Positions 46,740 to 56,279 are shown, numbered from the stretch's first letter. The stretch is DNA of 64,000 nucleotides from Streptantibioticus parmotrematis (GCF_019890615.1 NZ_JAINVZ010000024.1:48634-112633); one strand, 5' to 3'. Numbers and translations are program-made. Notes: generated by a model not told the origin, from the sequence alone.

Positions 46740-48170
46740 ATGCGCCGAGCGAAAATCGTCTGCACCCTGGGTCCCGCCGTCGACTCCTACGACCAGCTGA
46801 AGGCCTTGGCCGAGGCAGGGATGAACGTGGCCAGGTTCAACTTCAGCCACGGCACCCACGCCGAGCACGAGGAGCGCTACCACCGGGTGCGCAAGGTCGC
46901 CGAGGAGACCGGCCGCGCCATCGGCGTCCTGGCCGACCTCCAGGGCCCCAAGATCCGCCTGGAGACCTTCGCCGACGGGCCCGTGGAGCTGGTGGCGGGC
47001 GACGAGTTCACCATCACCACCGACGACGTCGCGGGCGACAAGCACATCTGCGGCACCACCTACAAGGGCCTGCCCGGCGACGTGAGCGCCGGCGACCCGG
47101 TGCTGATCAACGACGGCAACGTGGCGCTGCGCGTGGTCGAGGTGCACGGCTCGCAGGTGCGCTGCCTGGTCGTCGAGGGCGGCATCATCTCCGACCACAA
47201 GGGCATCAACCTGCCCGGCGCCGCGGTCAACGTCCCCGCCCTGTCCGAGAAGGACATCGAGGACCTGCGCTTCGCCCTGCACATGGGCGCGGACATGGTC
47301 GCGCTGTCCTTCGTGCGGGACGCCAAGGACGTGCGCGACGTGCACCGCGTCATGGACGAGGAGGGCCGCCGGGTCCCGGTCATCGCCAAGGTGGAGAAGC
47401 CGCAGGCGGTGGAGAACATGCAGGACGTCGTCGCCGCGTTCGACGCGGTGATGGTGGCCCGCGGCGACCTGGCGGTGGAGTACCCGCTGGAGAAGGTCCC
47501 GGTGGTGCAGAAGCGGCTGGTCGAGCTGTGCCGCCGCAACGCCAAGCCGGTGATCGTGGCGACCCAGATGATGGAGTCCATGATCCACGCCTCCCGGCCC
47601 ACCCGCGCCGAGGCGTCCGACGTCGCCAACGCCATCCTGGACGGCGCCGACGCGGTGATGCTGTCGGCCGAGTCGTCGGTCGGCAAGTACCCGATCGAGA
47701 CCGTCAAGACGATGTCCCGCATCGTCGAGGCGGCCGAGGGCGAGCTGCTGGGGCGCGGTCTGGAGCCGCTGGCACCGGGCAAGAAGCCGCGTACCCAGGG
47801 CGGTGCGGTGGCCCGCGCGGCGGCCGAGCTGGCCGACTTCCTGGACGCCAAGACACTGGTGGCGTTCACCAAATCAGGTGACACCGCGCGGCGGCTGGCC
47901 CGCTACCGCGTCCCGGTCCCGGTGCTGGCCTTCACCACCGACGCCGCGACCCGCAACCAGCTGGCGCTGACCTGGGGCGTGCAGACCCATCTGGTCGAGC
48001 ACGTCGACCACACCGACGCCATGGTCGACCTCGTCGACCAGGAGATGCTCAAGCTCAGCGCGTACGGCAAGGGTGACACGGTGATCATCACCGCGGGCTC
48101 CCCGCCCGGCGTCCCCGGCACCACCAATCTGGTGCGCGTCCACCACCTGGGCGGCGGCACCTCGGACTGA
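46740..48170 (+). CDS. pyk: Pyruvate kinase
   Basis: 476 residues from ATG 46740, AGGA upstream. It transfers phosphate from phosphoenolpyruvate to ADP. Landmarks are MRRAKIVCTLGPAVDSYDQL, MNVARFNFSHGTHAEHEER, LADLQGPKIRLE, DHKGINLPGAAVNVPALSEKD, the catalytic lysine segment VIAKVEKPQAVENM, VARGDLAVEYPLEKVP and MMESMIHASRPTRAEASDVANA. A C-terminal allosteric-type domain ends in GSPPGVPGTTNLVRVHHLG. Together with pfkA and pta-ackA it forms a compact lower-glycolysis and overflow block. A 16-bp hairpin follows. Confidence 0.97.
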   Translation: MRRAKIVCTLGPAVDSYDQLKALAEAGMNVARFNFSHGTHAEHEERYHRVRKVAEETGRAIGVLADLQGPKIRLETFADGPVELVAGDEFTITTDDVAGDKHICGTTYKGLPGDVSAGDPVLINDGNVALRVVEVHGSQVRCLVVEGGIISDHKGINLPGAAVNVPALSEKDIEDLRFALHMGADMVALSFVRDAKDVRDVHRVMDEEGRRVPVIAKVEKPQAVENMQDVVAAFDAVMVARGDLAVEYPLEKVPVVQKRLVELCRRNAKPVIVATQMMESMIHASRPTRAEASDVANAILDGADAVMLSAESSVGKYPIETVKTMSRIVEAAEGELLGRGLEPLAPGKKPRTQGGAVARAAAELADFLDAKTLVAFTKSGDTARRLARYRVPVPVLAFTTDAATRNQLALTWGVQTHLVEHVDHTDAMVDLVDQEMLKLSAYGKGDTVIITAGSPPGVPGTTNLVRVHHLGGGTSD

Positions 48171-48188
48171 CGGCGCTCCCCCGCCATC

Positions 48189-48224
48189 CAGCGGACCCCG
48201 GGCCGGACGGCCCGGGGTCCGCTG
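48189..48224 (+). terminator. Hairpin terminator after pyk
   Basis: CAGCGGACCCCGGGCC (48189-48204) pairs perfectly with 48209-48224 around a GGAC tetraloop, 18 bp after the pyk stop. Confidence 0.85.
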
Positions 48225-48347
48225 CGTCGTACCGGGCCGGTCCCCGATTCTGTGAATACCGTGAGAGTCGTCACACCGATGAACCGAACGGTGCCGGAAG
48301 CACTCTTGGATGCCGCCCCGAGTATGTCCACGCAGGAAAGCCCCTCC

Positions 48348-49589
48348 ATGGTCGATCTCGCGCCGCCGCCCGGCGAACAGCGCGCGCCCCGTCCGTTCCG
48401 CCGGCCCCTGGCCGCTGCGGCGAACAGCCTGCGCCGGCTGACGGTCCGGCGCCGACCGGTGACGATCCGCTTCGACAGACGGGACGCCGCCCGGGCGGTC
48501 GGCCTGTACCTGGCGGTCGCCGGGCTGGGGTTCGCGGTCCTGCTGCTGCTCTCCCACCACCTGCACTACCCGGCCGAGCACGTGCTGCGCCGCTGGGACA
48601 GCGCCAACTACCTGAGCATCGCCGAGCACGGCTACCCGCATCAGCTGCGCTACCGGCCGAACGGCATGCCGGCCTGGTCGACGCTCGCGTTCTTCCCGCT
48701 CTACCCGGCGCTGATCTGGCTGGTGCACCTGACCGGGCTGCCGTTCGCCTACGCGGCCGTGCTGGTCTCCTGGGCCGCGGCGGCGGTCGCGGCGGCCGGG
48801 GTGTACACCCTGGCCTCGTCGATCAGCGGCCGTCGCGCCGGGTACACGTGCGTGGCGCTGTGGGCCTGCTACCCGTACGCCTTCGCGCTGTGGGTGCCGT
48901 ACTCCGAGGCGTGCTTCAGCGCGGCCCTGATCTGGGCCCTGGTGGCGCTGCTGGCCCGCCGGTGGCTCGCCGCCGGGACGCTGGCGGCGGTGGCCGGCAC
49001 GCTGCGGCCGACCGCCTCGGTGGTGGTCGGCGTGGTGATGGTGACCGCGCTGCGGCAGCTGGTGCGCGACCGGCACTGGCAGTGGCAGACCAAGCCGGTG
49101 CTCGGCGCGCTGATCGCGCCGCTCGGCCTGGTCTTCAGCTGGCTCTACCTGGGCGCCCAGGTCGGTCGGCTGGACGGCTGGTTCCGGGCGGAGAAGGCGT
49201 GGGGGCAGTCCTTCGACTTCGGCCGGGGCACCGCGCACTTCTTCAAGCTGGTGGCGACCTACCGCGAGGTGGACGTCCGCAGCCTCGCCGTGGTGGCGCT
49301 GCTGGGGCTGACCGCCGTGGGCATCCTGACGCTGGTGTTGGACCGCACGGTGCCGTGGGTGCTGATCCTGGCGCTCGCCGGGGTGTGGGTGCTGGCCGTG
49401 GGCACGCCCGGCTCACCGATGTCCAAGCCCCGGTTCCTGCTGCCCTTCCTGCCCGTCGCGCTGCTGCCGCTGGCGGTGGCCGTGAGCCGGCTGCCACGGC
49501 TGGTGCGGGGGGCGCTGTACTGCTCGGGAGCGTTGTTCGCGGGGATGTACGCGGTCGGGCTGCTGCTGAGGTGGCCCACCTCGCCGTAG
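48348..49589 (+). CDS. Membrane mannosyltransferase, PIG-V-like (GT-C)
   Basis: 413 residues from ATG 48348 (AGGAAAG seven bases upstream); ATG 48324 and 48252 are in-frame alternatives without sites. It has about nine hydrophobic helices. After the first helix comes the luminal acidic motif VLRRWDSANYLSIAEHGYP, then FFPLYPALIWLV, the pattern of PIG-V/GT-C mannosyltransferases that use a polyprenyl-phosphate sugar. LRPTASVVVG and KPRFLLPFLPVALLPL also occur in that family. It is followed by a sugar-1-phosphate nucleotidyltransferase and a polyprenol-phosphate-mannose synthase, which would supply the donor. The acceptor is unknown. Confidence 0.82.
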   Translation: MVDLAPPPGEQRAPRPFRRPLAAAANSLRRLTVRRRPVTIRFDRRDAARAVGLYLAVAGLGFAVLLLLSHHLHYPAEHVLRRWDSANYLSIAEHGYPHQLRYRPNGMPAWSTLAFFPLYPALIWLVHLTGLPFAYAAVLVSWAAAAVAAAGVYTLASSISGRRAGYTCVALWACYPYAFALWVPYSEACFSAALIWALVALLARRWLAAGTLAAVAGTLRPTASVVVGVVMVTALRQLVRDRHWQWQTKPVLGALIAPLGLVFSWLYLGAQVGRLDGWFRAEKAWGQSFDFGRGTAHFFKLVATYREVDVRSLAVVALLGLTAVGILTLVLDRTVPWVLILALAGVWVLAVGTPGSPMSKPRFLLPFLPVALLPLAVAVSRLPRLVRGALYCSGALFAGMYAVGLLLRWPTSP

Positions 49590-49730
49590 CCGCCACCCGC
49601 CGCCGTGGCCCCCCGTGGGCCGGGCTTCGCCCCGCATGCGGAATGCTGTGAGCACGCACAGCGACTCGCGATAGAACCGAACATCGCCGTACCTACGACG
49701 CACAACGTCAGTCAACGAATGAGGTAAGTA

Positions 49731-50810
49731 GTGGAAGCGATCCTCCTGGTCGGCGGGAAGGGTTCCCGACTGCGCCCGGTTACGGAATTCACGCCGAAGC
49801 CGATGGTTCCGACCGCCGGAGTGCCCTTCCTCGCGCACCAGCTCGCCAGGGCGCGGGCCGCGGGTGTCGACCACGTGGTGCTCGCCACGTCCTACCTCGC
49901 CGAGGTCTTCGAGCCCTACTTCGGCGACGGCGCCCGGCTGGGCCTGCGGATCACCTACGTCCACGAGACGGAGCCGCTGGGCACCGGCGGCGCGATCCGC
50001 AACGCCGCCGACGCGCTGACCTGCCCGCCCGACGCGCCGGTCCTGGTCTTCAACGGCGACATCCTGACCGGCCTGGACATCGCCGCCCTGGTCGACAGCC
50101 ACCGCGCGGCCGGCGCCGACGTCTCGCTCCACCTGACCCGGGTCGAGGACCCCAGCGCCTTCGGCCTGGTCCCCACCGACGACACCGGCCGGGTGCTGGC
50201 CTTCACCGAGAAGCCGGAGCGCCCCGAGGAGATCGTCACCGACCAGGTGAACGCGGGCTGCTACGTCTTCCGCCGCTCGGTCATCGACACCATCCCGGCC
50301 GGCCGCCCGGTCTCCGTCGAGCGCGAGACCTTCCCCGGCCTGCTGGCCTCCGGCGCCCACCTGCACGGCGTGGTCGACCGCACCTACTGGATGGACCTGG
50401 GCCGCCCGGCCGCGCTCATCCAGGCCTCCGCCGACCTGGTGCGCGGCCTGGTGCCCTCTCCCGCGCTGCCCGGCCGCACCGGTGAGTTCCTGGTGCTGGA
50501 CGGTGCCCGGGTCGACGAGGGCGCGAAGCTGTCCGGCGGCACGGTCGTCGGCGCGGGCGCCGAGATCGCCGCCGACGCGGTGGTGGACGGCTGCGTGGTG
50601 CTGGACGGCGCCCGGATCGAGGCGGGCGCCCAGCTGCGGGCCAGCCTGGTGGGTGCCGGGGCCAGGGTCGGGGCGCGTACCGTGCTGGACGGCACCGTCG
50701 TCGGCGACGGCGCCCAGGTGGGCTCCGACAACGAACTGCTCGCCGGAGCGCGGGTGTGGTGCAACACCGCGCTGCCCGACGCGGCGATCCGCTTCTCCCC
50801 CAACTGCTGA
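49731..50810 (+). CDS. NDP-sugar pyrophosphorylase, probable mannose-1-phosphate guanylyltransferase
   Basis: 359 residues from GTG 49731; GAGGT lies upstream. The N-terminal nucleotidyltransferase domain has LLVGGKGSRLRPVTEFTPKPMVP, LGTGGAIRNAAD and VFNGDILTGLD, where the Asp binds metal. FTEKPERPEEI and NAGCYVF follow. From about 255 hexapeptide repeats (GGTVVGAGAEIAADAVVDGC) form a left-handed beta-helix, as in GDP-mannose pyrophosphorylases. The next gene uses GDP-mannose, which favours that product over UDP- or dTDP-sugars, though the sequence alone does not settle it. Confidence 0.85.
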   Translation: MEAILLVGGKGSRLRPVTEFTPKPMVPTAGVPFLAHQLARARAAGVDHVVLATSYLAEVFEPYFGDGARLGLRITYVHETEPLGTGGAIRNAADALTCPPDAPVLVFNGDILTGLDIAALVDSHRAAGADVSLHLTRVEDPSAFGLVPTDDTGRVLAFTEKPERPEEIVTDQVNAGCYVFRRSVIDTIPAGRPVSVERETFPGLLASGAHLHGVVDRTYWMDLGRPAALIQASADLVRGLVPSPALPGRTGEFLVLDGARVDEGAKLSGGTVVGAGAEIAADAVVDGCVVLDGARIEAGAQLRASLVGAGARVGARTVLDGTVVGDGAQVGSDNELLAGARVWCNTALPDAAIRFSPNC

Positions 50811-50867
50811 GCCCCGCCGGCCACAACGGCCGTGCACCGCTGACCGCTGAAGAAAATCCCGGAGCTG

Positions 50868-51689
50868 ATGACTACGACAACGACTCCCGCGACGGCGCAG
50901 TCACCCACCGCCGTCCTGCGCCGCCCGGTGGCGCTCCCGCCCGAGTGGGGCCGCACCCCGCTCACCGTGGTGATGCCGACGTACAACGAGGCCGAGAACC
51001 TGCCGCTGATGGCCGAGGCGCTGATGGGCCTCGACATGCCGGGCCTGCGGCTGCTCGTGGTGGACGACAACAGCCCCGACGGCACCGGTGAGGTCGCCGA
51101 GCGGCTGGCCGAGCGGTACAACACCGGCGGCCGGACGCGGGTCAGCGTGCTGCACCGCACCGCCAAGGACGGGCTGGGCCGCGCCTACGCGGCGGGCATG
51201 GACCAGGCGGTGGCCGACGGCGCCGCGTACGTGCTCCAGATGGACGCCGACGGCAGCCACCCGGTGGAGTACGTGCCGCAGATGCTGGGTGCCGCGCTGT
51301 CCACCGGCGCCGGGTTCGTGATCGGCAGCCGCTACGTCAGCGGTGGCCGGCTGGCCGAGGAGTGGGGCTGGCACCGCAAGCTGCTGTCGCGCTGGGCCAA
51401 CGCCTACGTCAGCGCCGTGCTGCGCACCGGGCTGCGGGACGTCACCGCGGGCTTTTGCATGTGGCGCGCGGACACGGTGACCGCGATGCGGCTGCCGGAG
51501 GTGCGCAGCAACGGCTACAGCTTCCAGGTGGAGCTGAAGTACCAGGCGGTGCGCGCCGGTTGCACCGGCGTGGAGATCCCGATCCACTTCGAGGAGCGGC
51601 AGATCGGCGCCTCGAAGATGACGCTCGCCGTCCAGCTGGAGTCGGCGATCCTGCCCTGGCGGCTGCGGATGGCCGGCAAGCGCCGCTGA
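50868..51689 (+). CDS. Polyprenol monophosphomannose synthase (GT2)
   Basis: 273 residues from ATG 50868 with GGAG upstream. It is the soluble DPM1/Ppm1-type GT2 that moves mannose from GDP-mannose to polyprenyl phosphate. Motifs are VVMPTYNEAENLP, LLVVDDNSPDGTGEVAE, KDGLGRAYAAGM, LQMDADGSHPVEYVPQ (DAD metal motif), SRYVSGG, DVTAGFCMWR and FEERQIGASKM. It lacks C-terminal membrane helices, like the actinomycete catalytic domain without its acyltransferase partner. The product would feed GT-C enzymes such as the PIG-V-like protein or protein O-mannosylation. Two terminators follow. Confidence 0.92.
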   Translation: MTTTTTPATAQSPTAVLRRPVALPPEWGRTPLTVVMPTYNEAENLPLMAEALMGLDMPGLRLLVVDDNSPDGTGEVAERLAERYNTGGRTRVSVLHRTAKDGLGRAYAAGMDQAVADGAAYVLQMDADGSHPVEYVPQMLGAALSTGAGFVIGSRYVSGGRLAEEWGWHRKLLSRWANAYVSAVLRTGLRDVTAGFCMWRADTVTAMRLPEVRSNGYSFQVELKYQAVRAGCTGVEIPIHFEERQIGASKMTLAVQLESAILPWRLRMAGKRR

Positions 51690-51699
51690 AACGATTCGG

Positions 51700-51735
51700 G
51701 CCCGGCGCGGCGGACTGGATCCCGCCGCGCCGGGC
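51700..51735 (+). terminator. First hairpin terminator after the phosphomannose synthase gene
   Basis: GCCCGGCGCGGCGG (51700-51713) pairs perfectly with 51722-51735, 8-nt loop, 10 bp after the stop codon. Confidence 0.8.
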
Positions 51736-51748
51736 CGCTTCGCGCACG

Positions 51749-51780
51749 CGCCCCCGGCACGACGGAACGTGCCGGGGGCG
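51749..51780 (+). terminator. Second hairpin terminator with CTTTC tail
   Basis: CGCCCCCGGCACG (51749-51761) pairs with CGTGCCGGGGGCG (51768-51780) around ACGGAA and is followed by CTTTC. It backs up the hairpin 14 bp before it. Confidence 0.8.
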
Positions 51781-52185
51781 CTTTCTGATGCCCCGCTGAC
51801 AAAGCCGGGCCGTGCGCACCGGGCGCGGGTGGCGGAGGTCCCGTACCGCGCTTTCCGTATTTCCTTGAAGCATCCGATCCGGTGGAACGACTCCGGATCG
51901 CGCGACATTACCATCCCGTTCCGGCAAAGCCCGGGCAATGGCCTTCGCTTTGCCTTCCCGTCCGTTTCACTACTCCGCGCGCAGCACGAAAAGTCTGCCC
52001 GATCGGGTGAACGGGAAAGGAGCGGAAGTTGCGGCAGCATTAGGACTGGCAGCAAGATGCCACCCTCGCCCGCGTCGCGTCACCCGTCCGCGCGGGCCCG
52101 CCGCCCGCCGCGGGCAGGCCCCGGCGCGCGGCGCTGGGCGCCCTGCGCAACATGTATCTTTGACCGGGACTGTAAGGAGACCTGC

Positions 52186-55053
52186 GTGCTGCCCGAGGTA
52201 AGTGTTGTCGTCATCGTCTACAACGACGCGGACCGTCTGCCGACCGCGGTCGAGTCGGTCCTGTCCCAGAGCCTCCGCAACGTGGAGGTGGTCATCGTGG
52301 ACGACTGCAGCACGGACGGCAGTTACGACGTGGCCCGGTCGCTCGCCTCACGCGACCCGCAGCGCGTCGGCGCGCACCAACTCCCGAGCAACAGCGGCGG
52401 ATGCGGCGGCCCGCGCAACCACGGCATCACCAAAGCCCGTGGCCGCTATGTGATGTTCCTCGACAGCGACGACGTGCTGGAGCACGACGCCTGCCGCAAC
52501 ATGCTGGAGGCGGCCGACCGCACCGGTGCGGACCTGGTGTCCGGTCTGTGCGTGCGCGTCTACACCGACAGCCGCAACGGGAAGACCTCCGAGTGGTACC
52601 CGTGGCTGTACGACCGCACCCGCACCGTCGACTCGATCACCGAACTGCCCGATCTGTTCGTGTTCGACACGCTTTCGACGAACAAGTGCTATCGCCGTGA
52701 ATTCCTGTTGGAGAACAACCTGGAATTCCCGGTCGGTATTCACTACGAAGACCTCCTCTTCTCGGCGCAGGCATATCTCGCGGCGGGCCGCATCACGCTG
52801 ATCCCCAATTGGGTCTACTCGTGGAACGTCGTCGAGAAGACGGCCAACGCGTCCATCAGCAACCGGCGCAGCGAGATCAACAACTTCGTGCACCGGCTGG
52901 AAATCCACCGGCGAATCGACGCGTTGCTCGACGAACGCGGTCTGAGCGCTCTGCGGCACCACAAGCACGTAAAGTTCCTCAAGCACGACCTCATGCTCTA
53001 CATGCGGGACCTGCCGTTCCTCAACGAGGAGTACCGGGACCACTTCTCGGAGATGGTCCGCGAGTACCTCGACGGCATGCCGCCCGAGCTGTACGACCTG
53101 TTGCTGCCCATCCACCGCATCTGCGCGCTGCTGCTGGTGCGGGACGACTGGGCCAACCTGATGCCGGCCATAGACACGCTGCTCAACCGCAACAAGCTCT
53201 CCTCGCCCCTGGTGGAGCGCGACGGCCGGGTCTTCTGGTGCTCCGAGCACCTGGACGACCCGCTGGCCCGCAGCATCCTCGACGTGACCGACGAGGGCTA
53301 CCACAGCAAGGCGCTGACCAAGCTGTTCCTGCGCAACACCCTGACCCGCTACGAGCACCGCGACGGCGTGCTGCTGCTCGGCGGGCGCATCGTCAACCCG
53401 CTGGGCCGCATCAGCCCCGACGCGCAGCTGTCGGCGCGGATCGAGCTGGGTGCGCGCCGCCGCAGCCTGCAGACCTTCCGCTTCCCGGTGCGCCAGGTCC
53501 GGGTGGACGGGGACGGCATCGAGTGGCAGGCCGTGGTCGACCTGCGCCGCCGCTTCCACCCGGTCGGCGTGGTCGACAACGTCTGGGACATCGCCGTCCT
53601 GCTGACCGTGGACGGCGAGGAGACCAGGACCCGGCTGTCCACCGGCGGCATGCAGCTGGAGGACTCCCTGCCGGTGCTGCCGCGGCTCACCCGCTTCACC
53701 GCCGACCGGCTGCGCCCCGAGGTCTCGGTCAAGGGCCACCTCGCGTTCGTGGTCACCGCCGAACGGCCCGCCGCACGACGCACCCAGGAGCTGGTCGGCA
53801 AGGGCATCAAGACACCGGCCGGCCGGGTGGCGATCTCCACGATCCGTGCCGCCCGCAAGGCCAAGCGGGAGCTGTCGTCGCACGAGAGCAAGGTGCGGCT
53901 CTACCACGAGATGACCCGCCGCCTGCCGGTCCGCAAGGGCACCGTGGTCTTCGAGTCGCACATGGGCAAGCAGTACAGCGACAGCCCCCGCGCGATCTAC
54001 GAGGAGCTGCGCCGCCGCAACGTGCCGATCACGCCGATCTGGGTCTACTCGCAGTCGACCGCGGGGTTCCCGAAGGACGTGGAGCTGGTCAAGCGCTGGT
54101 CGTGGCAGTACCTGCGGGCGCTCGCCCAGGCCGAGTACTGGGTGGACAACCAGGGCTTCCCGCTGGACTTCGGCAAGCGCCCGGAGACCACGTACGTGCA
54201 GACCTGGCACGGCACCGCACTCAAGCGGATGGGCTTCGACGAGCCCAACCAGAAGCTGCTGGACGCCGCGGGCCGCAAGAAGTTCCAGAACGCCATCGAC
54301 CGCTTCGACCACTTCCTGGTCCGCGGCGACCACGACATGCGCACGCTGGTGCGGGCGTTCAACGTCCCCGCCGCCAAGGTGCTGCGCAGCGGCTACCCGC
54401 GCAACGACGCCCTGGTCCACCAGGCCCAGGAGGACGAGCGGTTCGGCGCGCCGCAGCGGGACGCCCAGATCCAGGCGCTGGCCGAGCGGCTGGGCGTGCC
54501 GGAGGGCCGCAAGGTCCTGCTCTACGCGCCGACGTTCCGCGCCGCCCCGGACGGCGAGGTCAAGCGCTTCGAGTTCCCCTTCGACGTGGACCGCTTCGCC
54601 GACCGCTTCGGCGACCGGTACACCCTGCTGATCCGCACGCACTACCTCAACAACGTGGTGCTGCCGCCGTCGGTGCGCGGCCGGGTGATCGACGTCAGCG
54701 ACGAGCACGACGTGACCCCGCTCTACCGGCTGGCGGACGGACTGATCACGGACTACTCGTCGGTGATGTTCGACTACTCCCTGCTGAACCGCCCGATGGT
54801 GTTCTACGCGTACGACTGGCACGAGTACGCCGAGGACCTGCGCGGCACCTACTTCGATCTGCGGGAGCAGGCGCCGGGCCCCTTCGTGGAGTCCGAGGGG
54901 GAGTTGTTCGACACGCTGGAGGACCTGGCGACGGTGGCCACGGAGTGGGCCGGGGTGCGCCAGCGGTTCGCCAAGGAATTCGGTGAGTGCGACACCGGCA
55001 GCGCGGCCGAGCAGGTCGTGGACGCGGTGTTCGGCCAGGAGGGCACGCGATGA
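52186..55053 (+). CDS. Bifunctional GT2 glycosyltransferase / CDP-glycerol glycerophosphotransferase (TagF-like)
   Basis: 955 residues from GTG 52186 with AAGGAGA upstream. Residues ~5-240 are a GT2 domain: VVVIVYNDADRLPTAVESVLSQ, VIVDDCSTDGSYDVA and FLDSDDVLEHDAC. A middle region (about 380-560) has beta-rich segments. From about 580 to 940 lies a glyphos_transf domain: GTVVFESHMGKQYSDSPRAIYEEL, QTWHGTALKRMG, LYAPTFR, LIRTHYL and DGLITDYSSVMFDYSLLNRPMVFYAYD. It would build a glycosylated poly(glycerol-phosphate)-type wall polymer on the cytoplasmic side. The next gene overlaps it as ATGA. No tagD-like CDP-glycerol gene is in the window. Confidence 0.9.
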   Translation: MLPEVSVVVIVYNDADRLPTAVESVLSQSLRNVEVVIVDDCSTDGSYDVARSLASRDPQRVGAHQLPSNSGGCGGPRNHGITKARGRYVMFLDSDDVLEHDACRNMLEAADRTGADLVSGLCVRVYTDSRNGKTSEWYPWLYDRTRTVDSITELPDLFVFDTLSTNKCYRREFLLENNLEFPVGIHYEDLLFSAQAYLAAGRITLIPNWVYSWNVVEKTANASISNRRSEINNFVHRLEIHRRIDALLDERGLSALRHHKHVKFLKHDLMLYMRDLPFLNEEYRDHFSEMVREYLDGMPPELYDLLLPIHRICALLLVRDDWANLMPAIDTLLNRNKLSSPLVERDGRVFWCSEHLDDPLARSILDVTDEGYHSKALTKLFLRNTLTRYEHRDGVLLLGGRIVNPLGRISPDAQLSARIELGARRRSLQTFRFPVRQVRVDGDGIEWQAVVDLRRRFHPVGVVDNVWDIAVLLTVDGEETRTRLSTGGMQLEDSLPVLPRLTRFTADRLRPEVSVKGHLAFVVTAERPAARRTQELVGKGIKTPAGRVAISTIRAARKAKRELSSHESKVRLYHEMTRRLPVRKGTVVFESHMGKQYSDSPRAIYEELRRRNVPITPIWVYSQSTAGFPKDVELVKRWSWQYLRALAQAEYWVDNQGFPLDFGKRPETTYVQTWHGTALKRMGFDEPNQKLLDAAGRKKFQNAIDRFDHFLVRGDHDMRTLVRAFNVPAAKVLRSGYPRNDALVHQAQEDERFGAPQRDAQIQALAERLGVPEGRKVLLYAPTFRAAPDGEVKRFEFPFDVDRFADRFGDRYTLLIRTHYLNNVVLPPSVRGRVIDVSDEHDVTPLYRLADGLITDYSSVMFDYSLLNRPMVFYAYDWHEYAEDLRGTYFDLREQAPGPFVESEGELFDTLEDLATVATEWAGVRQRFAKEFGECDTGSAAEQVVDAVFGQEGTR

Positions 55054-56192
55054 GTCGGCTGCGGGACATCTTCTTCGTGGCTAACGAGGTGGACGAGACC
55101 GGTGGTGTGGCCAGCTGGCAGCACCAGATGGCGGGGCTCTTCCACGAACGCGGCCACCGGGTGCACGTCATCGGCATCGCCCCGGCGCACTTCCCGATGC
55201 GCAGGCCGGCCCCGCCGTACCGGACCACCACGCTCTACGGTGTGCGTCCGCCCTCCCCGGTCCGGCTGACCGGCCGCAACCGGGTCAACGTCACCGTGCG
55301 CCGTCAGGAGGCGGCCCGCGAGCAGGAGCGGCGGCGGCAGGCGGAGCGGCTGTCGCGGATGTTCCGTGACGCGGCGCCCGGAGCGGTCATCATCGTGCCG
55401 CAGGTGTGGGCGATGGAGTGGGTCGGCCTGGCCGACACCGCCGGCCACCTGGTGATCGGCATGAGCCACGAGTCGTTCGAGGCGAGTGAGAACTCCTCGC
55501 GGCTGCGGCGTGGCTTGGAGCACTGGGCGGGCGTCGACCGGCTGCTGGCGCTGACCGCGGAGGACGCGGACCAGTGGATCCGCGAGGGCATGAACAACGT
55601 GGGCTTCATGCCCAACCCGCTGCCGCTGACCACCGACACCCCGTCGACGCGCGACGCCAAGGTGGTCGTCAGCATCGGCCGCCTCTCCCCGGAGAAGGGC
55701 GTCGACATGCTGCTGGAGGCGTGGGCCGAGGCGGCGCCGTCCCACCCCGACTGGCTGCTGCGGATCTACGGCACCGGTGACGAGGAGGCCGCGTTGCACA
55801 AGCAGTGCGCCGACCTCGGGCTCAACGGCTCGGTGGAGTGGGCCGGGCACACCGCCGACGTGCCGAGCGCGCTGCGCGGGGCGTCGGTGTTCGTGCAGTC
55901 CTCGCGCTCCGAGGGCTTCCCGCTCACCGTCCTGGAGGCCATGTCCTTCGCGGTGCCCCCGGTCGCCTTCGACTGCGCTCCCGGTGTGCACGAGATCATC
56001 GACGACGGGGTGGACGGCCTGCTGGTCCGGCCCGGCAACACCGGTGAACTCGCTCGCCAGCTCGGCCGCCTGATGGATGATCAGGAACTGCGGGACGGGA
56101 TGGGCGAGAAGGCCAGGGTCGACGTCGAGCGGTACGCGCCGCAGCGGATCGCCGACCGCTGGGAAGAGCTCTTCGCGTTCCTCGAGCGCTGA
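55050..56192 (+). CDS. GT4-family glycosyltransferase
   Basis: 380 residues from ATG 55050, overlapping the previous stop. It is a GT-B enzyme: an N-terminal acceptor domain (DIFFVANEVDETGGVASWQHQMAGLFHERGH) and a C-terminal donor domain with VVVSIGRLSPEKGVDMLLEAW, LRIYGTGDEE and SRSEGFPLTVLEAMSFAVPPVAFD, where the EX7E pattern lies, then RPGNTGELARQLGRLM. Coupling to the TagF fusion suggests it adds a sugar to the same polymer or its linkage unit. Donor and acceptor are not deducible. Confidence 0.9.
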   Translation: MSRLRDIFFVANEVDETGGVASWQHQMAGLFHERGHRVHVIGIAPAHFPMRRPAPPYRTTTLYGVRPPSPVRLTGRNRVNVTVRRQEAAREQERRRQAERLSRMFRDAAPGAVIIVPQVWAMEWVGLADTAGHLVIGMSHESFEASENSSRLRRGLEHWAGVDRLLALTAEDADQWIREGMNNVGFMPNPLPLTTDTPSTRDAKVVVSIGRLSPEKGVDMLLEAWAEAAPSHPDWLLRIYGTGDEEAALHKQCADLGLNGSVEWAGHTADVPSALRGASVFVQSSRSEGFPLTVLEAMSFAVPPVAFDCAPGVHEIIDDGVDGLLVRPGNTGELARQLGRLMDDQELRDGMGEKARVDVERYAPQRIADRWEELFAFLER

Positions 56193-56253
56193 CGGCACCG
56201 CCCGCGCCGACGGTTCCGGGGCCCTGACGGCCCGTCGGCCGGAAAGCGACGCG

Positions 56254-56279
56254 GCACCCGGCGCTCGCGCGCCGGGTGC
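56254..56279 (+). terminator. Hairpin terminator after the GT4 gene
   Basis: GCACCCGGCGC (56254-56264) pairs with GCGCCGGGTGC (56269-56279) around TCGC, 62 bp after the stop. Confidence 0.7.

Larger units (their letters stand above)
51690..52185 (+). other. 496-bp gene-free region before the GT2-TagF gene
   Basis: No gene is supported. It begins with two terminators. It then holds an inverted repeat CGATCCGG (51875-51882) / CCGGATCG (51893-51900) and relatively AT-rich stretches near 51850-52060. CATGTATCTTTGACC near 52151-52164 may be promoter sequence, followed by the AAGGAGA ribosome site of the next gene. Confidence 0.5.
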
